64,000 nt of DNA. Source: Terribacillus saccharophilus (GTDB taxonomy: Bacteria > Bacillota > Bacilli > Bacillales > Amphibacillaceae). A model generated the notes under the pieces. It made no database searches, had not been told where the DNA came from, and saw only the letters and a list, made by a program, of their open reading frames with translations. Of this stretch, positions 42,830 to 50,692 are shown piece by piece. The translations under genes were made by a program, and so were the position numbers. Each line of letters starts with the position of its first letter. Position 1 is the stretch's first letter. The DNA lies in the NCBI RefSeq assembly GCF_002272745.1, contig NZ_NPBD01000015.1, positions 124,001 to 188,000 on the forward strand, in the 5' to 3' direction.

Positions 42830-43784
42830 CTTTGCTTTTCCATGCTTGAGTTTTATCGTCCTCATCAAATTCGATGGTGACATCTGTGACGCCTCTATGC
42901 TCCAAGATTTGAGCTTCCAGCCGATCCCTGATATCATCAGCATCCGCCACAGTAATAGTCGGGTCAATTTCCAGTGTAGCTTCCACATGGAAGGATTCCC
43001 CTTCTTTTACAACAGTCATTTCCTGGACATCTCGTACATCCTTATCTGCAAATAAAATGTTCCCGATCTTATCTGCCATCTCTTCATCGGCTTCCCCAAT
43101 GACACCAGCTGCATTATCAAGGAATACACGTCCCACCACTAAAAACATCATGGCACCAATTATAATTGAAGCAATACCTTCTGCCTGGTAAAACGGTGTA
43201 TAAGCCGCAATCAAGATCGCAATAATGGCAACCAAGCCGCCGCTAGTAGCAACTAAGTCTTCCATGAAAACTAGTTTTGTAGCTGGTTTTGCCCGTTTTA
43301 CATGCACGAAGCTCATCGGAATGACCGAGAGCCCTTTTGCACCTGAATCACTCTCATGGGCAATCTCACGCATCGCTTTGAGCAGTACGAATCCCTCAAG
43401 AATACAGCCGAGTGCAAGCACCGTAATACTGATCCATACCCCCCCTGATTCTGATGGATGTGCCAGATGGGTAATACCCTCCCGGATGGTTTCATAAGCG
43501 AGGATACCTACGATTAAGACTGCGCCGAGCAGCACAAGGTTGACAGCCCGCCCGAATCCCCCTGGAAACCGATCCGTTGGGGCTTTTTTACTTAGTGCTG
43601 AGCCAACATAGACGAACATCTGGTTAGCGGCATCCCCAAAACTATGCATCGTTTCTGCAAACATCGCCACATTCCCTGTCAACAAGAAAGCTCCCCCTTT
43701 GACAAGTGCAATGACCAGATTGACCACCGCAGCCAATGCGGCTGATTTACTTCCCTGACGTAACAGGCTTACATATTCCTTCAT
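42825..43784 (-). CDS. Cation diffusion facilitator (CDF) family transporter
   Basis: A 319-residue CDF protein. Six helices are followed by a cytosolic ferredoxin-like domain (VRDVQEMTVVKEGESFHVEA, HRGVTDVTIEF). The site-A positions read AETMHSFGDAANQ in helix 2 and FMEDLVATSGGLVAI in helix 5, that is His-Asp and Asp rather than the zinc HD-HD pattern, so the ion may differ from Zn2+ (Mn2+ or Fe2+ are options). It exports a divalent metal against a proton. No regulator is adjacent. Ribosome site AGAAGGAAGAG. Confidence 0.87.
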   Translation of the reverse strand: MKEYVSLLRQGSKSAALAAVVNLVIALVKGGAFLLTGNVAMFAETMHSFGDAANQMFVYVGSALSKKAPTDRFPGGFGRAVNLVLLGAVLIVGILAYETIREGITHLAHPSESGGVWISITVLALGCILEGFVLLKAMREIAHESDSGAKGLSVIPMSFVHVKRAKPATKLVFMEDLVATSGGLVAIIAILIAAYTPFYQAEGIASIIIGAMMFLVVGRVFLDNAAGVIGEADEEMADKIGNILFADKDVRDVQEMTVVKEGESFHVEATLEIDPTITVADADDIRDRLEAQILEHRGVTDVTIEFDEDDKTQAWKSKE

Positions 43785-43960
43785 GCTGTCTCTTCCTTCT
43801 TTATGTTTTTATATGTAGCAGTTTATAGTAACAATATTTTTAGCATAGCATACATTGAATGCAACGCAGACCCCTTTTGCTCAAGGCGCAGGAAGACAGG
43901 ATGTTTTAGTTTGAGTAGAAACGGTTACTCCATATACATGAAATCCGTGATTTTTTTCAC

Positions 43961-43989
43961 TTGCAGTCTTTTGCTTAACGTGTTAATAT
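43961..43989 (+). promoter_or_regulatory. Predicted SigA promoter of the HD-domain gene
   Basis: TTGCAG (43961-43966) and TAATAT (43984-43989) with a 17-bp spacer, 39 bp before the ATG. The rest of 43785-43960 shows no gene. Confidence 0.6.
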
Positions 43990-44028
43990 CTTGAACAATA
44001 TACTTTTTCAGAGAAAGGAGATAATAAA

Positions 44029-44559
44029 ATGAGAAAAGTAACATTGGAGCAGATTTATACACATCCAATCGCACAGAAGTATCTCGGACGTTCCGGGCAA
44101 GCGCATGCCATTTCAGTGGCGGAGCACGCACTAGTCATCAGTGAGAAAAAGCAGGTCGATCCAGACACGGCCGTAAAAGCTGCATTGCTGCATGATATTG
44201 GCCATTATGAGTGGTATAGCGATGGAAAGTGGGATTATGATTTGTATAAACAAAATGATATCCATGCTATCAAGGGCGCTGCCCGAGCACACAAACTCTT
44301 GATTCGTTTAGGTGAAGAGCCGCAGGCCGCCAAAGCAATTTCCTTGGCAATCCTTCTGCACACAGACTCTTACCTGCCCGAACACAATCTGAAGCTTGAT
44401 CCATTACAGCAAGTAGTAGCGGAAGCAGATACAGCTGATGAAGAGACAGGCGGTGCACATCATTACAAGACCATCTCTCAGCAAGAAGCACTAAAACGCA
44501 TTCGGAAATTGGACGCAAGCATCGAGAAGCACATGATAAGACAAGTCCAGACAAGCTAA
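44029..44559 (+). CDS. HD-domain phosphohydrolase-like protein
   Basis: A 176-residue HD-superfamily protein. Metal ligands appear as His in QAHAISVAEHALVI, the HD pair in ALLHDIGHYEW, and further His/Asp in HAIKGAARAH and LLHTDSYLPEH, with DTADEE near the end. It may cleave a nucleotide or phosphate ester; substrate unknown. AAAGGAG lies 8 nt before ATG. It is followed 136 bp later by cwlK; no shared role is clear. Confidence 0.82.
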   Translation: MRKVTLEQIYTHPIAQKYLGRSGQAHAISVAEHALVISEKKQVDPDTAVKAALLHDIGHYEWYSDGKWDYDLYKQNDIHAIKGAARAHKLLIRLGEEPQAAKAISLAILLHTDSYLPEHNLKLDPLQQVVAEADTADEETGGAHHYKTISQQEALKRIRKLDASIEKHMIRQVQTS

Positions 44560-44695
44560 TCATGTCCGCTTCCTCCCCCCTTCCTTATATCCCCTATCTT
44601 TCCTTTCAAAACTTTGTTTCAAAACGTGCAATCTAGTACTCATTCCGCTATGCTAGAAATACAATATACGAGATTTCAAAAGGAGAATAGCGAAT

Positions 44696-45214
44696 TTGCA
44701 CTGGAAGAGGATTATAGTAACTACTTTGCTTATGACAGTTGCAGCGTTGATCCTATTCGGCTTTTTGCATATAGAGCAGCTTCCGCCAAATCAATCCACT
44801 CCTGCCTATTCCATGAATGCAGATGACATTACCGGCCTCCATCCAACAGTAGAAAAGAATATGAATGAACTAGTAGAAAAAACTTCTGACATCGGAATCT
44901 CTATTATCATTACGGATGACTATCGATCCAAGGAAGAACAAGACAAGCTGTACGCCCAAGGCAGAACAACCAAGGGACAAATTGTCACTCAAGTCCAAGG
45001 CGGAGAATCCATGCATAATTACGGACTTGCCATCGACTTTGCCCTGGAACCGGAACCAGGCAATGTAATCTGGGATATGGAATACGACGGGAACAAGAAT
45101 GGGGAATCCGACTGGATGGAAGTAGTCGAAATCGCCAAAGAACTCGGCTTCGAATGGGGCGGAGATTGGCCAGGATTCAAGGATTACCCGCATCTGGAGA
45201 TGCATATTGATTAA
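44696..45214 (+). CDS. cwlK: Cell-wall L-alanyl-D-glutamate peptidase (CwlK-like, M15)
   Basis: A 172-residue protein. An N-terminal membrane anchor (IIVTTLLMTVAALILFGFL) is followed by an M15/VanY-type peptidase domain. Zinc ligands are predicted as His107 and Asp114 in SMHNYGLAIDF and His166 in DYPHLEMH. B. subtilis CwlK (167 aa) cuts the L-Ala-D-Glu bond in peptidoglycan stems. The start is TTG with AAAGGAGA 9 nt away. It is a second wall hydrolase in the window, along with the lysozyme-like gene near 5.3 kb. Confidence 0.9.
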   Translation: MHWKRIIVTTLLMTVAALILFGFLHIEQLPPNQSTPAYSMNADDITGLHPTVEKNMNELVEKTSDIGISIIITDDYRSKEEQDKLYAQGRTTKGQIVTQVQGGESMHNYGLAIDFALEPEPGNVIWDMEYDGNKNGESDWMEVVEIAKELGFEWGGDWPGFKDYPHLEMHID

Positions 45215-45217
45215 TAA

Positions 45218-45246
45218 GAAAAGCGCCATGTCAGGCGTTCTTCTAT
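45218..45246 (+). terminator. Weak terminator after cwlK
   Basis: CGCC pairs with GGCG with AT-rich extension of the stem and a T-rich tail. Short stem, low confidence. Confidence 0.5.
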
Positions 45247-45308
45247 TTGTGCTGATAAGAATAATCTTAACAGGTATATATTACGCGTCATATTTTTAAT
45301 AAGGATAC

Positions 45309-45338
45309 AAAAAAAAGCGCCCTCATGGGCGCTTTTTC
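45309..45338 (-). terminator. Terminator of the 62-residue membrane protein gene
   Basis: AAAAAGCGCCC pairs with GGGCGCTTTTT around TCAT. Flanking runs suit both directions; the stop codon of the minus gene is at its edge. Confidence 0.9.
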
Positions 45339-45525
45339 AGTTAGCAATGACAAGATAGGCGCTAAAACTGATGATATAGATAGCAAAACAAAAAACAGCT
45401 AAGCGCATGTAATTACTTGTTAGGTCAAACAACACCTTTAAACCATTGGACAAAATAGCTGCAATTGTAAGTACAAAGGTCATTCCCAACATAAGCATAG
45501 CACTGAGAAAGACGATCTGCTCCAT
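45337..45525 (-). CDS. Small two-helix membrane protein of unknown function
   Basis: A 62-residue protein with two membrane helices (FLSAMLMLGMTFVLTIAAIL and LAVFCFAIYIISFSAYLVI) joined by a short loop. The GGAGAG site is 7 nt before ATG, and a strong terminator follows the stop. I do not recognise a family. It may be a small accessory or stress protein, without evidence. Confidence 0.68.
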   Translation of the reverse strand: MEQIVFLSAMLMLGMTFVLTIAAILSNGLKVLFDLTSNYMRLAVFCFAIYIISFSAYLVIAN

Positions 45526-45638
45526 CTGGATTCTCTCCTTCTTTTATTTCTAATACGTTTTATAATAGAAGGAAAGCAGCATAAGCTCCTGTTATTCTGG
45601 TAACATTAATTTCCTGGAAGTGACGATTATGTCACCTT

Positions 45639-46412
45639 TTACAGTTCTAACTGAGAAGGGTACAGCGTCATACCGCCATCAACAAATAGAGTAGTACCTG
45701 TGACGTAGCTCGCTTCCTTAGATGCAAGCCACGCAGCTGCTGCTGCAATCTCTTCTGGCTTGCCAAAGGATTGCATCGGTATTTTCTTCATCTGCCTTGC
45801 TTTGTTTTCCGACTTGGTATCTTCGTTCCGCTCCGTATCAATTGTTCCTGGCGCAATGGCATTTACTCGTATTCCTTTAGCAGCATACTCAAGTGCCATC
45901 GTTTCAGTCAATAGCTTGATGCCACCTTTAGAAGCAGCATAATGACTGTCCAAAGGTTTCGGAATTTGCTGGTGTACACTAGACATATTGATAATGCTGC
46001 CTTTTATATTATTCTCCAGCATATGACGCAGAGCTACTTGGCCGCCGAGGAAAGTTCCGGTCAGGTTTACATCAATCACACCTCTCCACGTCTCTTCTTC
46101 CATTTCATGATATGGTTGCGGCTTGCTAAAGCCGGAGTTATTCACCATGACATCCAATCCGCCAAATTCGCTAAGAGCCGCATCCAGCAGTTTATGAATC
46201 TCTTCTTTTTTGGAGACATCTGCTTGAACGACAATTGCTTTTCCGCCAGCTTGGCGGATATTTTCGGCCGCTTGATTAGCTCCATCCTCGTCTCCATGAT
46301 AATTGACGACAACATTCATGCCCTCTTTCCCGAATCGCTCTGCAACTGCTCGCCCTATTCCCTTGGAAGAACCAGTGACGATAGCTGTCTTTCCTCTTAA
46401 ATCATCATACAT
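45639..46412 (-). CDS. gdh: Glucose 1-dehydrogenase (SDR family)
   Basis: A 257-residue SDR whose start (MYDDLRGKTAIVTG) and catalytic and C-terminal blocks (NMSSVHQQIPKPLDSHYAAS, WLASKEASYVTG, VDGGMTLYPSQ) match Bacillus glucose 1-dehydrogenases. It would oxidise glucose to gluconolactone with NAD(P). ATG 46412 follows GGAAGGGG at 8 nt; an upstream extension lacks a ribosome site. A SigB-type promoter lies 37 bp upstream, so it is likely a general-stress relative (like YcdF) rather than the spore enzyme. Confidence 0.88.
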   Translation of the reverse strand: MYDDLRGKTAIVTGSSKGIGRAVAERFGKEGMNVVVNYHGDEDGANQAAENIRQAGGKAIVVQADVSKKEEIHKLLDAALSEFGGLDVMVNNSGFSKPQPYHEMEEETWRGVIDVNLTGTFLGGQVALRHMLENNIKGSIINMSSVHQQIPKPLDSHYAASKGGIKLLTETMALEYAAKGIRVNAIAPGTIDTERNEDTKSENKARQMKKIPMQSFGKPEEIAAAAAWLASKEASYVTGTTLFVDGGMTLYPSQLEL

Positions 46413-46448
46413 GTAGATTTCCCCTTCCAGTTTATGTTCTTCTATGCT

Positions 46449-46474
46449 TTTCCCCCAATCCATTTTTAAGAAAC
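46449..46474 (-). promoter_or_regulatory. SigB-type promoter of gdh
   Basis: On the minus strand GTTTCT (46469-46474) and GGGAAA (46449-46454) are 14 bp apart, a good match to GTTTAA-N13-15-GGGWAW. Confidence 0.68.
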
Positions 46475-46480
46475 TTTTCT

Positions 46481-46525
46481 ACAAAATAGGACAAAATAGG
46501 ACTTTTTCTAGTGAAGCGCTTCACT
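46481..46525. repeat. Exact tandem 10-bp repeat and 16-bp palindrome between gdh and the chemoreceptor genes
   Basis: ACAAAATAGG occurs twice in tandem (46481-46500), followed by the perfect palindrome AGTGAAGCGCTTCACT (46510-46525). The palindrome looks like a LacI-family operator. It lies about 55 bp before the first chemoreceptor gene. Function not known. Confidence 0.6.
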
Positions 46526-46579
46526 TTCTGGTACTTCTTACCGATATAAAGGAAAACATTGTGTAGAGGAGCTCGTTTT

Positions 46580-47419
46580 ATGAATTCTACGATACAGGCA
46601 GTAGTCAATATTGCCCCTATTATAAAAGATACGCTTGGACCGACAGCCGCGATGGGCGTGCTGGATACAGAGGAGTTCGTTTACTTCGCACCTTCAACGC
46701 TTTTGACACTCGGAATAGAAGTAGGAAAAACGAAATTGAATGAACATGAAGTTTATCAGCGCGCAATAAAGGGAGAACACATTGTTTTCGCTATCACAGA
46801 AGATTACGAAGCACTCGGTGCTCCTGTTGTTACCTCCATTACTCCAATTCGCGATATGGAGACAAATGAAATTGTCGGCTTATTATCACTATCACGTACA
46901 TTGGAGCATCAAGAGAAGCTCGACCAAGAACTCAGCAAATTGAATCAAGTGATAGACGCATTGCAAGGTAAGGTTCAGCATGTTGCCGCTCAAGCTGAAG
47001 AGCTTTCTGCAACAAGCAGTGATATTAAAGAACAAGCAGCCAATGCAAGCCAGAGTTCTAGCAAGATTGGCGAGGTTGTACAGCTGATCGAACAGATTTC
47101 CACGCAGACAAATTTGCTTGGTTTAAATGCCGCTATAGAGGCTGCCCGTTCCGGGGAAGCTGGTAAAGGCTTTGGAGTTGTTGCTGACGAAATCCGCAAG
47201 CTTTCCGATAACACAAAGACAGCCGTTCAGACAATCAGCAAATCCTTAACAGAAATCACTACTAGTGGTGAAAATTTATCACAAAGCATCAGTGAAGTTT
47301 CTGCTTCCTCTGAGGAACAGTCTGTTATCATGGTCGAATTTATGGACGATATCCAAGCATTAGATGAAAAGAGCAAACAAATCATCGAAACAATGAAGAA
47401 AGTTACAAACCAAGGATAA
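46580..47419 (+). CDS. Soluble methyl-accepting chemoreceptor (YfmS-like), copy 1
   Basis: A 279-residue protein without membrane segments. The N-terminal 110 residues form a small alpha/beta sensor ([40 protein letters not shown]). The C-terminus is a short MCP signalling hairpin with the kinase-contact tip [20 protein letters not shown] and [18 protein letters not shown]. subtilis YfmS has this layout and acts on CheA in the cytoplasm. ATG 46580 has GAGGAG at 8 nt. The next gene is a paralogue 13 bp downstream. Ligand unknown. Confidence 0.88.
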   Translation: MNSTIQAVVNIAPIIKDTLGPTAAMGVLDTEEFVYFAPSTLLTLGIEVGKTKLNEHEVYQRAIKGEHIVFAITEDYEALGAPVVTSITPIRDMETNEIVGLLSLSRTLEHQEKLDQELSKLNQVIDALQGKVQHVAAQAEELSATSSDIKEQAANASQSSSKIGEVVQLIEQISTQTNLLGLNAAIEAARSGEAGKGFGVVADEIRKLSDNTKTAVQTISKSLTEITTSGENLSQSISEVSASSEEQSVIMVEFMDDIQALDEKSKQIIETMKKVTNQG

Positions 47420-47432
47420 GGAGACTATCAAC

Positions 47433-48260
47433 ATGCACCCTACGATACAAGCAATGGTCCACCTAGCTCCAGAAATAAAGAAAAACATCGGAGATAACAA
47501 TGTTGTTATAGTTACAGATACAGAGAATTACGTTTATTTCTCTCCTTCTAAGGATTTGGATATAGGCGTTAAACCAGGAGATTACGCTTTTGGAGAAGGA
47601 GCTGATCTTCTTCGCCAGGCTCTTAGCGGGGAAAATGTTCATGCACATATTCCAAAAGAAACTTATGGTATTGGTTTGCAGAATTCCGCATCCCCAATTC
47701 GTGATGAAAACGGTGAGATCGTCGGCGTTTTCCAGATTACCAAGACACTAAAAGATGAAGAGCTTTTGGATGAACAGCTGGATGAATTGCGTTCGATAGT
47801 AAGCAGTTTGCAGGCAAAAGTACAGCATGTAGCTGCACAAGCAGAGGAACTGTCTGCAACAAGCACTGACATTAATGGCCAGGCTGCTCATGCGAGTGAA
47901 AATTCTCAGGAAATCAGTACGGTTGTTCAGCTGATTGAGGATATCTCTACCCAAACGAATCTGCTAGGATTAAATGCCGCTATTGAAGCCGCTCGATCCG
48001 GAGACGCTGGCAGAGGGTTTGGAGTTGTAGCGGATGAAATTCGGAAGCTTTCAGTTGGAACGAAGGAAGCTGTCGGAGCTATCGGTCATTCCCTTCAGGA
48101 AATCCGCTCGAATATGGAAAATCTGACACTAAGCATCGGCGAGGTTTCCACTGCCTCCGAAGAGCAATCTCGTGTGATGGTGGAGTTCATGGAAGATATT
48201 CAGAATCTCGATAGCCAAAGCAACGATATTGGCCAATATATTAAAGAAATTACGTATTAA
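47433..48260 (+). CDS. Soluble methyl-accepting chemoreceptor (YfmS-like), copy 2
   Basis: A 275-residue paralogue of the preceding gene with the same layout: sensor residues 1-110 ([40 protein letters not shown]) and a MCP hairpin ([37 protein letters not shown]). The signalling parts are nearly identical while the sensor parts differ much more, which suggests duplication followed by a change of signal. AAGGAG lies 9 nt before ATG and the gap to copy 1 is 13 bp, so one transcript is likely. Confidence 0.88.
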   Translation: MHPTIQAMVHLAPEIKKNIGDNNVVIVTDTENYVYFSPSKDLDIGVKPGDYAFGEGADLLRQALSGENVHAHIPKETYGIGLQNSASPIRDENGEIVGVFQITKTLKDEELLDEQLDELRSIVSSLQAKVQHVAAQAEELSATSTDINGQAAHASENSQEISTVVQLIEDISTQTNLLGLNAAIEAARSGDAGRGFGVVADEIRKLSVGTKEAVGAIGHSLQEIRSNMENLTLSIGEVSTASEEQSRVMVEFMEDIQNLDSQSNDIGQYIKEITY

Positions 48261-48292
48261 AAAAGCGCCTCCCATAGGGAGGCGTTTTCTTT
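48261..48292. terminator. Bidirectional terminator after the chemoreceptor pair
   Basis: CGCCTCCC pairs with GGGAGGCG around ATA, with A and T flanks. The stop of the ytxH-like gene is in its tail. Confidence 0.9.
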
Positions 48293-48887
48293 AGATAGAT
48301 TGTTTGTTATTTGGAGTAGGCGGTGTTGTTTTAGTTGTTGGTGTTGTTGTTGTCTTGTTGACAGGCTGATTCTTCTGTTCATTAGAACCGCTATTGCCTT
48401 CATTTTTCGACTTTGTCATTGGGTTACTTGGTGCACTTTCAGGCTTTGCTTCCATTAGCTTATTAGAAGCTTCTTTAGCTTTACTGCCTGCATTTTTCAA
48501 GTCATCTTTCACTTCTTTTACTGTGCCAAGAGCAGATTTAGAATCTTCTTGGACATCGTTCACTGAAGACATGATCTCGTTTTGAGCCTTATCATAAACA
48601 TTCTTAACGTCGCTAGCTGCATCTTTTGCAAGCTCAGTTGCGTCCTGCACTTTGGACATAACTTGTTCCTTCGTGCCCTGCGGATCCTGTTTTGCGTCTT
48701 TTACGAAGCTGACAACCGTATCCTTTGCTACGCCGACATTTTGGAATACCTTTTGACGTGTCTGCTTGTTAAGTAAAACGATTGCCGCGCCGGTAACTGC
48801 TCCAGCGACTGCGCCAGTCAATAGTTTAGAACCTGCTTTTGCCTGTTCTTTCACTTCGTGCTTGTCTACTGTTTGTGCTTGTACCAT
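48291..48887 (-). CDS. YtxH-domain general stress protein
   Basis: A 198-residue protein. A short hydrophobic glycine/alanine helix (LLTGAVAGAVTGAAIVLLNK, about residues 22-41) is followed by a long LEA-like Lys/Asp/Ala-rich amphipathic region and a Thr-Pro-rich low-complexity tail. This is the YtxH family. In B. subtilis ytxH belongs to the SigB/SigH stress set, and a clear SigB-type promoter lies upstream here. It may protect the membrane or wall in stress. ATG 48887 has AAGGAG at 8 nt; the upstream GTG overlaps the ribosome site. Confidence 0.85.
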   Translation of the reverse strand: MVQAQTVDKHEVKEQAKAGSKLLTGAVAGAVTGAAIVLLNKQTRQKVFQNVGVAKDTVVSFVKDAKQDPQGTKEQVMSKVQDATELAKDAASDVKNVYDKAQNEIMSSVNDVQEDSKSALGTVKEVKDDLKNAGSKAKEASNKLMEAKPESAPSNPMTKSKNEGNSGSNEQKNQPVNKTTTTPTTKTTPPTPNNKQSI

Positions 48888-48931
48888 TATGAACACTCCT
48901 TAGCTTTTTTGTTTACCGTATTGGTGTATAA

Positions 48932-48956
48932 ATACCCCGTCCCAATGAAAGTAAAC
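48932..48956 (-). promoter_or_regulatory. SigB-type promoter of the ytxH-like gene
   Basis: On the minus strand GTTTAC (48951-48956) and GGGTAT (48932-48937) are 13 bp apart: five of six and six of six to the SigB consensus. The best SigB match in the window. Confidence 0.8.
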
Positions 48957-48969
48957 AATAAAACTGTAA

Positions 48970-49779
48970 TTATAATGGCAGCACCCTTTTTTGTTTTTGT
49001 ACGAAGTAGACCATTTCCTTAAATCCGATATCCTTCAAACGCTCTTTCACTTTATCAAAATCCTCGCCGATTCGGGATGGTACATGTGCATCAGAACCGA
49101 ATGAAATGTCCACGCCATAATGTAGTGCTCGTTCCAAAATACGATCAGATGGATACCATCCGCCAACTGCCTTCGTACCGCCGGATGTGTTCACTTCGAT
49201 GCTAACACCAGCTTCCCCAATCACTTTCAAAGTCTTTTCGATCGCATGATCAGCAGGAATATCAGAAAATGCAGGATAAAAGCCTTTCATCGCATCGATA
49301 TGACCGAGCACTTGGAAAATACCACTTCTAGCCGATTGCTGAATCATATCGTAATAGGCTTCTTTCACCCGGATATGATCTGCTTCTGATAAGCTATCCC
49401 ATCTGCCTTGTTTGAAGATATTCACGTCATCAACATAATGAACGGAACCGATAATATAATCGAATGGATACTTTTTGTAGTAATCTGCATATAAAGCAGC
49501 ATGCTGCGGGAAGAAATCACTCTCGACACCTAAGAGGACGTGAATCTGGTCCTTATATTTCTCTTTTAGATCCAGCACTTCCTGTACATATGCTTCAAAG
49601 CCGCTAATTGGCATAGCAATACCAGGATAAAGCTGATCTTCCTCGCTGTAGAAATAAGGAGAATGATCTGCTATCCCGATATAATGCAATCCTTTTTCAA
49701 TCGCTGCCTTGATATAATCCTCAATCTGTCCCTCAGCATGACCACATCTGTAATGATGTGTGTGCAAATCGAATGTCAT
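48970..49779 (-). CDS. hisJ: Histidinol-phosphatase (PHP family, HisJ/HisK)
   Basis: A 269-residue PHP-fold phosphatase. Metal-binding motifs are DLHTHHYRCGHAEG at the N-terminus, IADHSPYF, GVESDFFP, GSVHYVD, LGHIDAMKG and FGSDAHVP. B. subtilis HisK (268 aa) converts histidinol phosphate to histidinol. It overlaps the preceding alpha/beta hydrolase gene by 4 bp (ATGA). It lies outside any his operon, as in B. subtilis. Confidence 0.92.
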   Translation of the reverse strand: MTFDLHTHHYRCGHAEGQIEDYIKAAIEKGLHYIGIADHSPYFYSEEDQLYPGIAMPISGFEAYVQEVLDLKEKYKDQIHVLLGVESDFFPQHAALYADYYKKYPFDYIIGSVHYVDDVNIFKQGRWDSLSEADHIRVKEAYYDMIQQSARSGIFQVLGHIDAMKGFYPAFSDIPADHAIEKTLKVIGEAGVSIEVNTSGGTKAVGGWYPSDRILERALHYGVDISFGSDAHVPSRIGEDFDKVKERLKDIGFKEMVYFVQKQKRVLPL

Positions 49780-50675
49780 ACACCTGCTCCTTCGGCTACT
49801 GCAGTATTTTCTTCCAGGAATTCTTTGATCAGCATGTTGACGATTTCAGGCTGCTCATGATGCACCCAATGAGTCGCATCATCAATATATACAAGTTCGT
49901 AATCCGAGCAGTACTTGATAGATTCCTGCGCTAGTTTCTTTAAAAGGAATTGATCCTTAATTCCCCAGATGATTTTGGTAGGTACATGAACCATGACAGA
50001 ATTCTTTTTACCGTACATGCTGATGTTATCTTTTTCTGTCAAAGCCCGGTACCAGTTCAGCATAGCTGTCAGCGCACCTGGCTTGGACCATGCCTCTTTA
50101 TAATTATCTACATCCATCTGAGAAAACGTTCCTTCTTGGCTGAACTTTGTCAGTGCCATTGCAAGACCGTAATAGTCATTAGCCGCTAATGATTTTTCTG
50201 GTACATCCTGCATCTGGAAAAAGGCCATATAAGAGCTCTTGAACCATTGTAGCGGATTGGTTGCGAGTATTTTCGGCATAACTGCTGGATGCGGCATATT
50301 GATAGCAATGAATTTCTCTACATGTTCCGGCCGCGTCACTGCCAAATGCCAGCCAACAGCTCCTCCCCAGTCATGGCCTATGATAATTGCTTTCTCTCTT
50401 TGGAAAAGACGAATCACTGCTATGACATCGTCACGGAGCTCGTCCAGTACATAATTAGCAGTATCCTCTGGTTTATCACTCAAATTATAGCCTCGCTGAT
50501 CCAAAGCCAGCACCCGGAAACCCTGCTGTGCAAGCGGAACGATCTGTTCCTTCCACCCATACCAAAATTCCGGGAAACCATGCAGGAGTATCACCAATTT
50601 ACCATCATTCGGACCAGCTGCCGCCATGTGTAAATTCATTCCATTCGCTTTTACCGTCAAATGCTCGACTCTCAT
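49776..50675 (-). CDS. yfhM: Alpha/beta hydrolase, epoxide-hydrolase-like (YfhM)
   Basis: A 299-residue alpha/beta-fold hydrolase. The oxyanion motif HGFPEFWYGW, nucleophile elbow GHDWGGAVGW (Asp nucleophile) and the C-terminal His in DDATHWVHHEQPE fit the epoxide hydrolase and haloacid branch. It reads like B. subtilis YfhM, a SigB-controlled stress protein. It follows an RsbR paralogue by 17 bp and overlaps hisJ, so the three are one operon. Substrate unknown. Confidence 0.88.
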   Translation of the reverse strand: MRVEHLTVKANGMNLHMAAAGPNDGKLVILLHGFPEFWYGWKEQIVPLAQQGFRVLALDQRGYNLSDKPEDTANYVLDELRDDVIAVIRLFQREKAIIIGHDWGGAVGWHLAVTRPEHVEKFIAINMPHPAVMPKILATNPLQWFKSSYMAFFQMQDVPEKSLAANDYYGLAMALTKFSQEGTFSQMDVDNYKEAWSKPGALTAMLNWYRALTEKDNISMYGKKNSVMVHVPTKIIWGIKDQFLLKKLAQESIKYCSDYELVYIDDATHWVHHEQPEIVNMLIKEFLEENTAVAEGAGV

Positions 50676-50692
50676 CAGAATCCTCCTCTATA

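Noticed and set aside
46510..46525. The palindrome AGTGAAGCGCTTCACT as a cre site
   Set aside because: The inner part TGAAGCGCTTCA is two bases shorter than the 14-bp cre, so half-site spacing is wrong.
46520..46552. A SigD (flagellar) promoter for the chemoreceptor operon
   Set aside because: ACCGATAT resembles the SigD -10, but there is no TAAA at the right distance.
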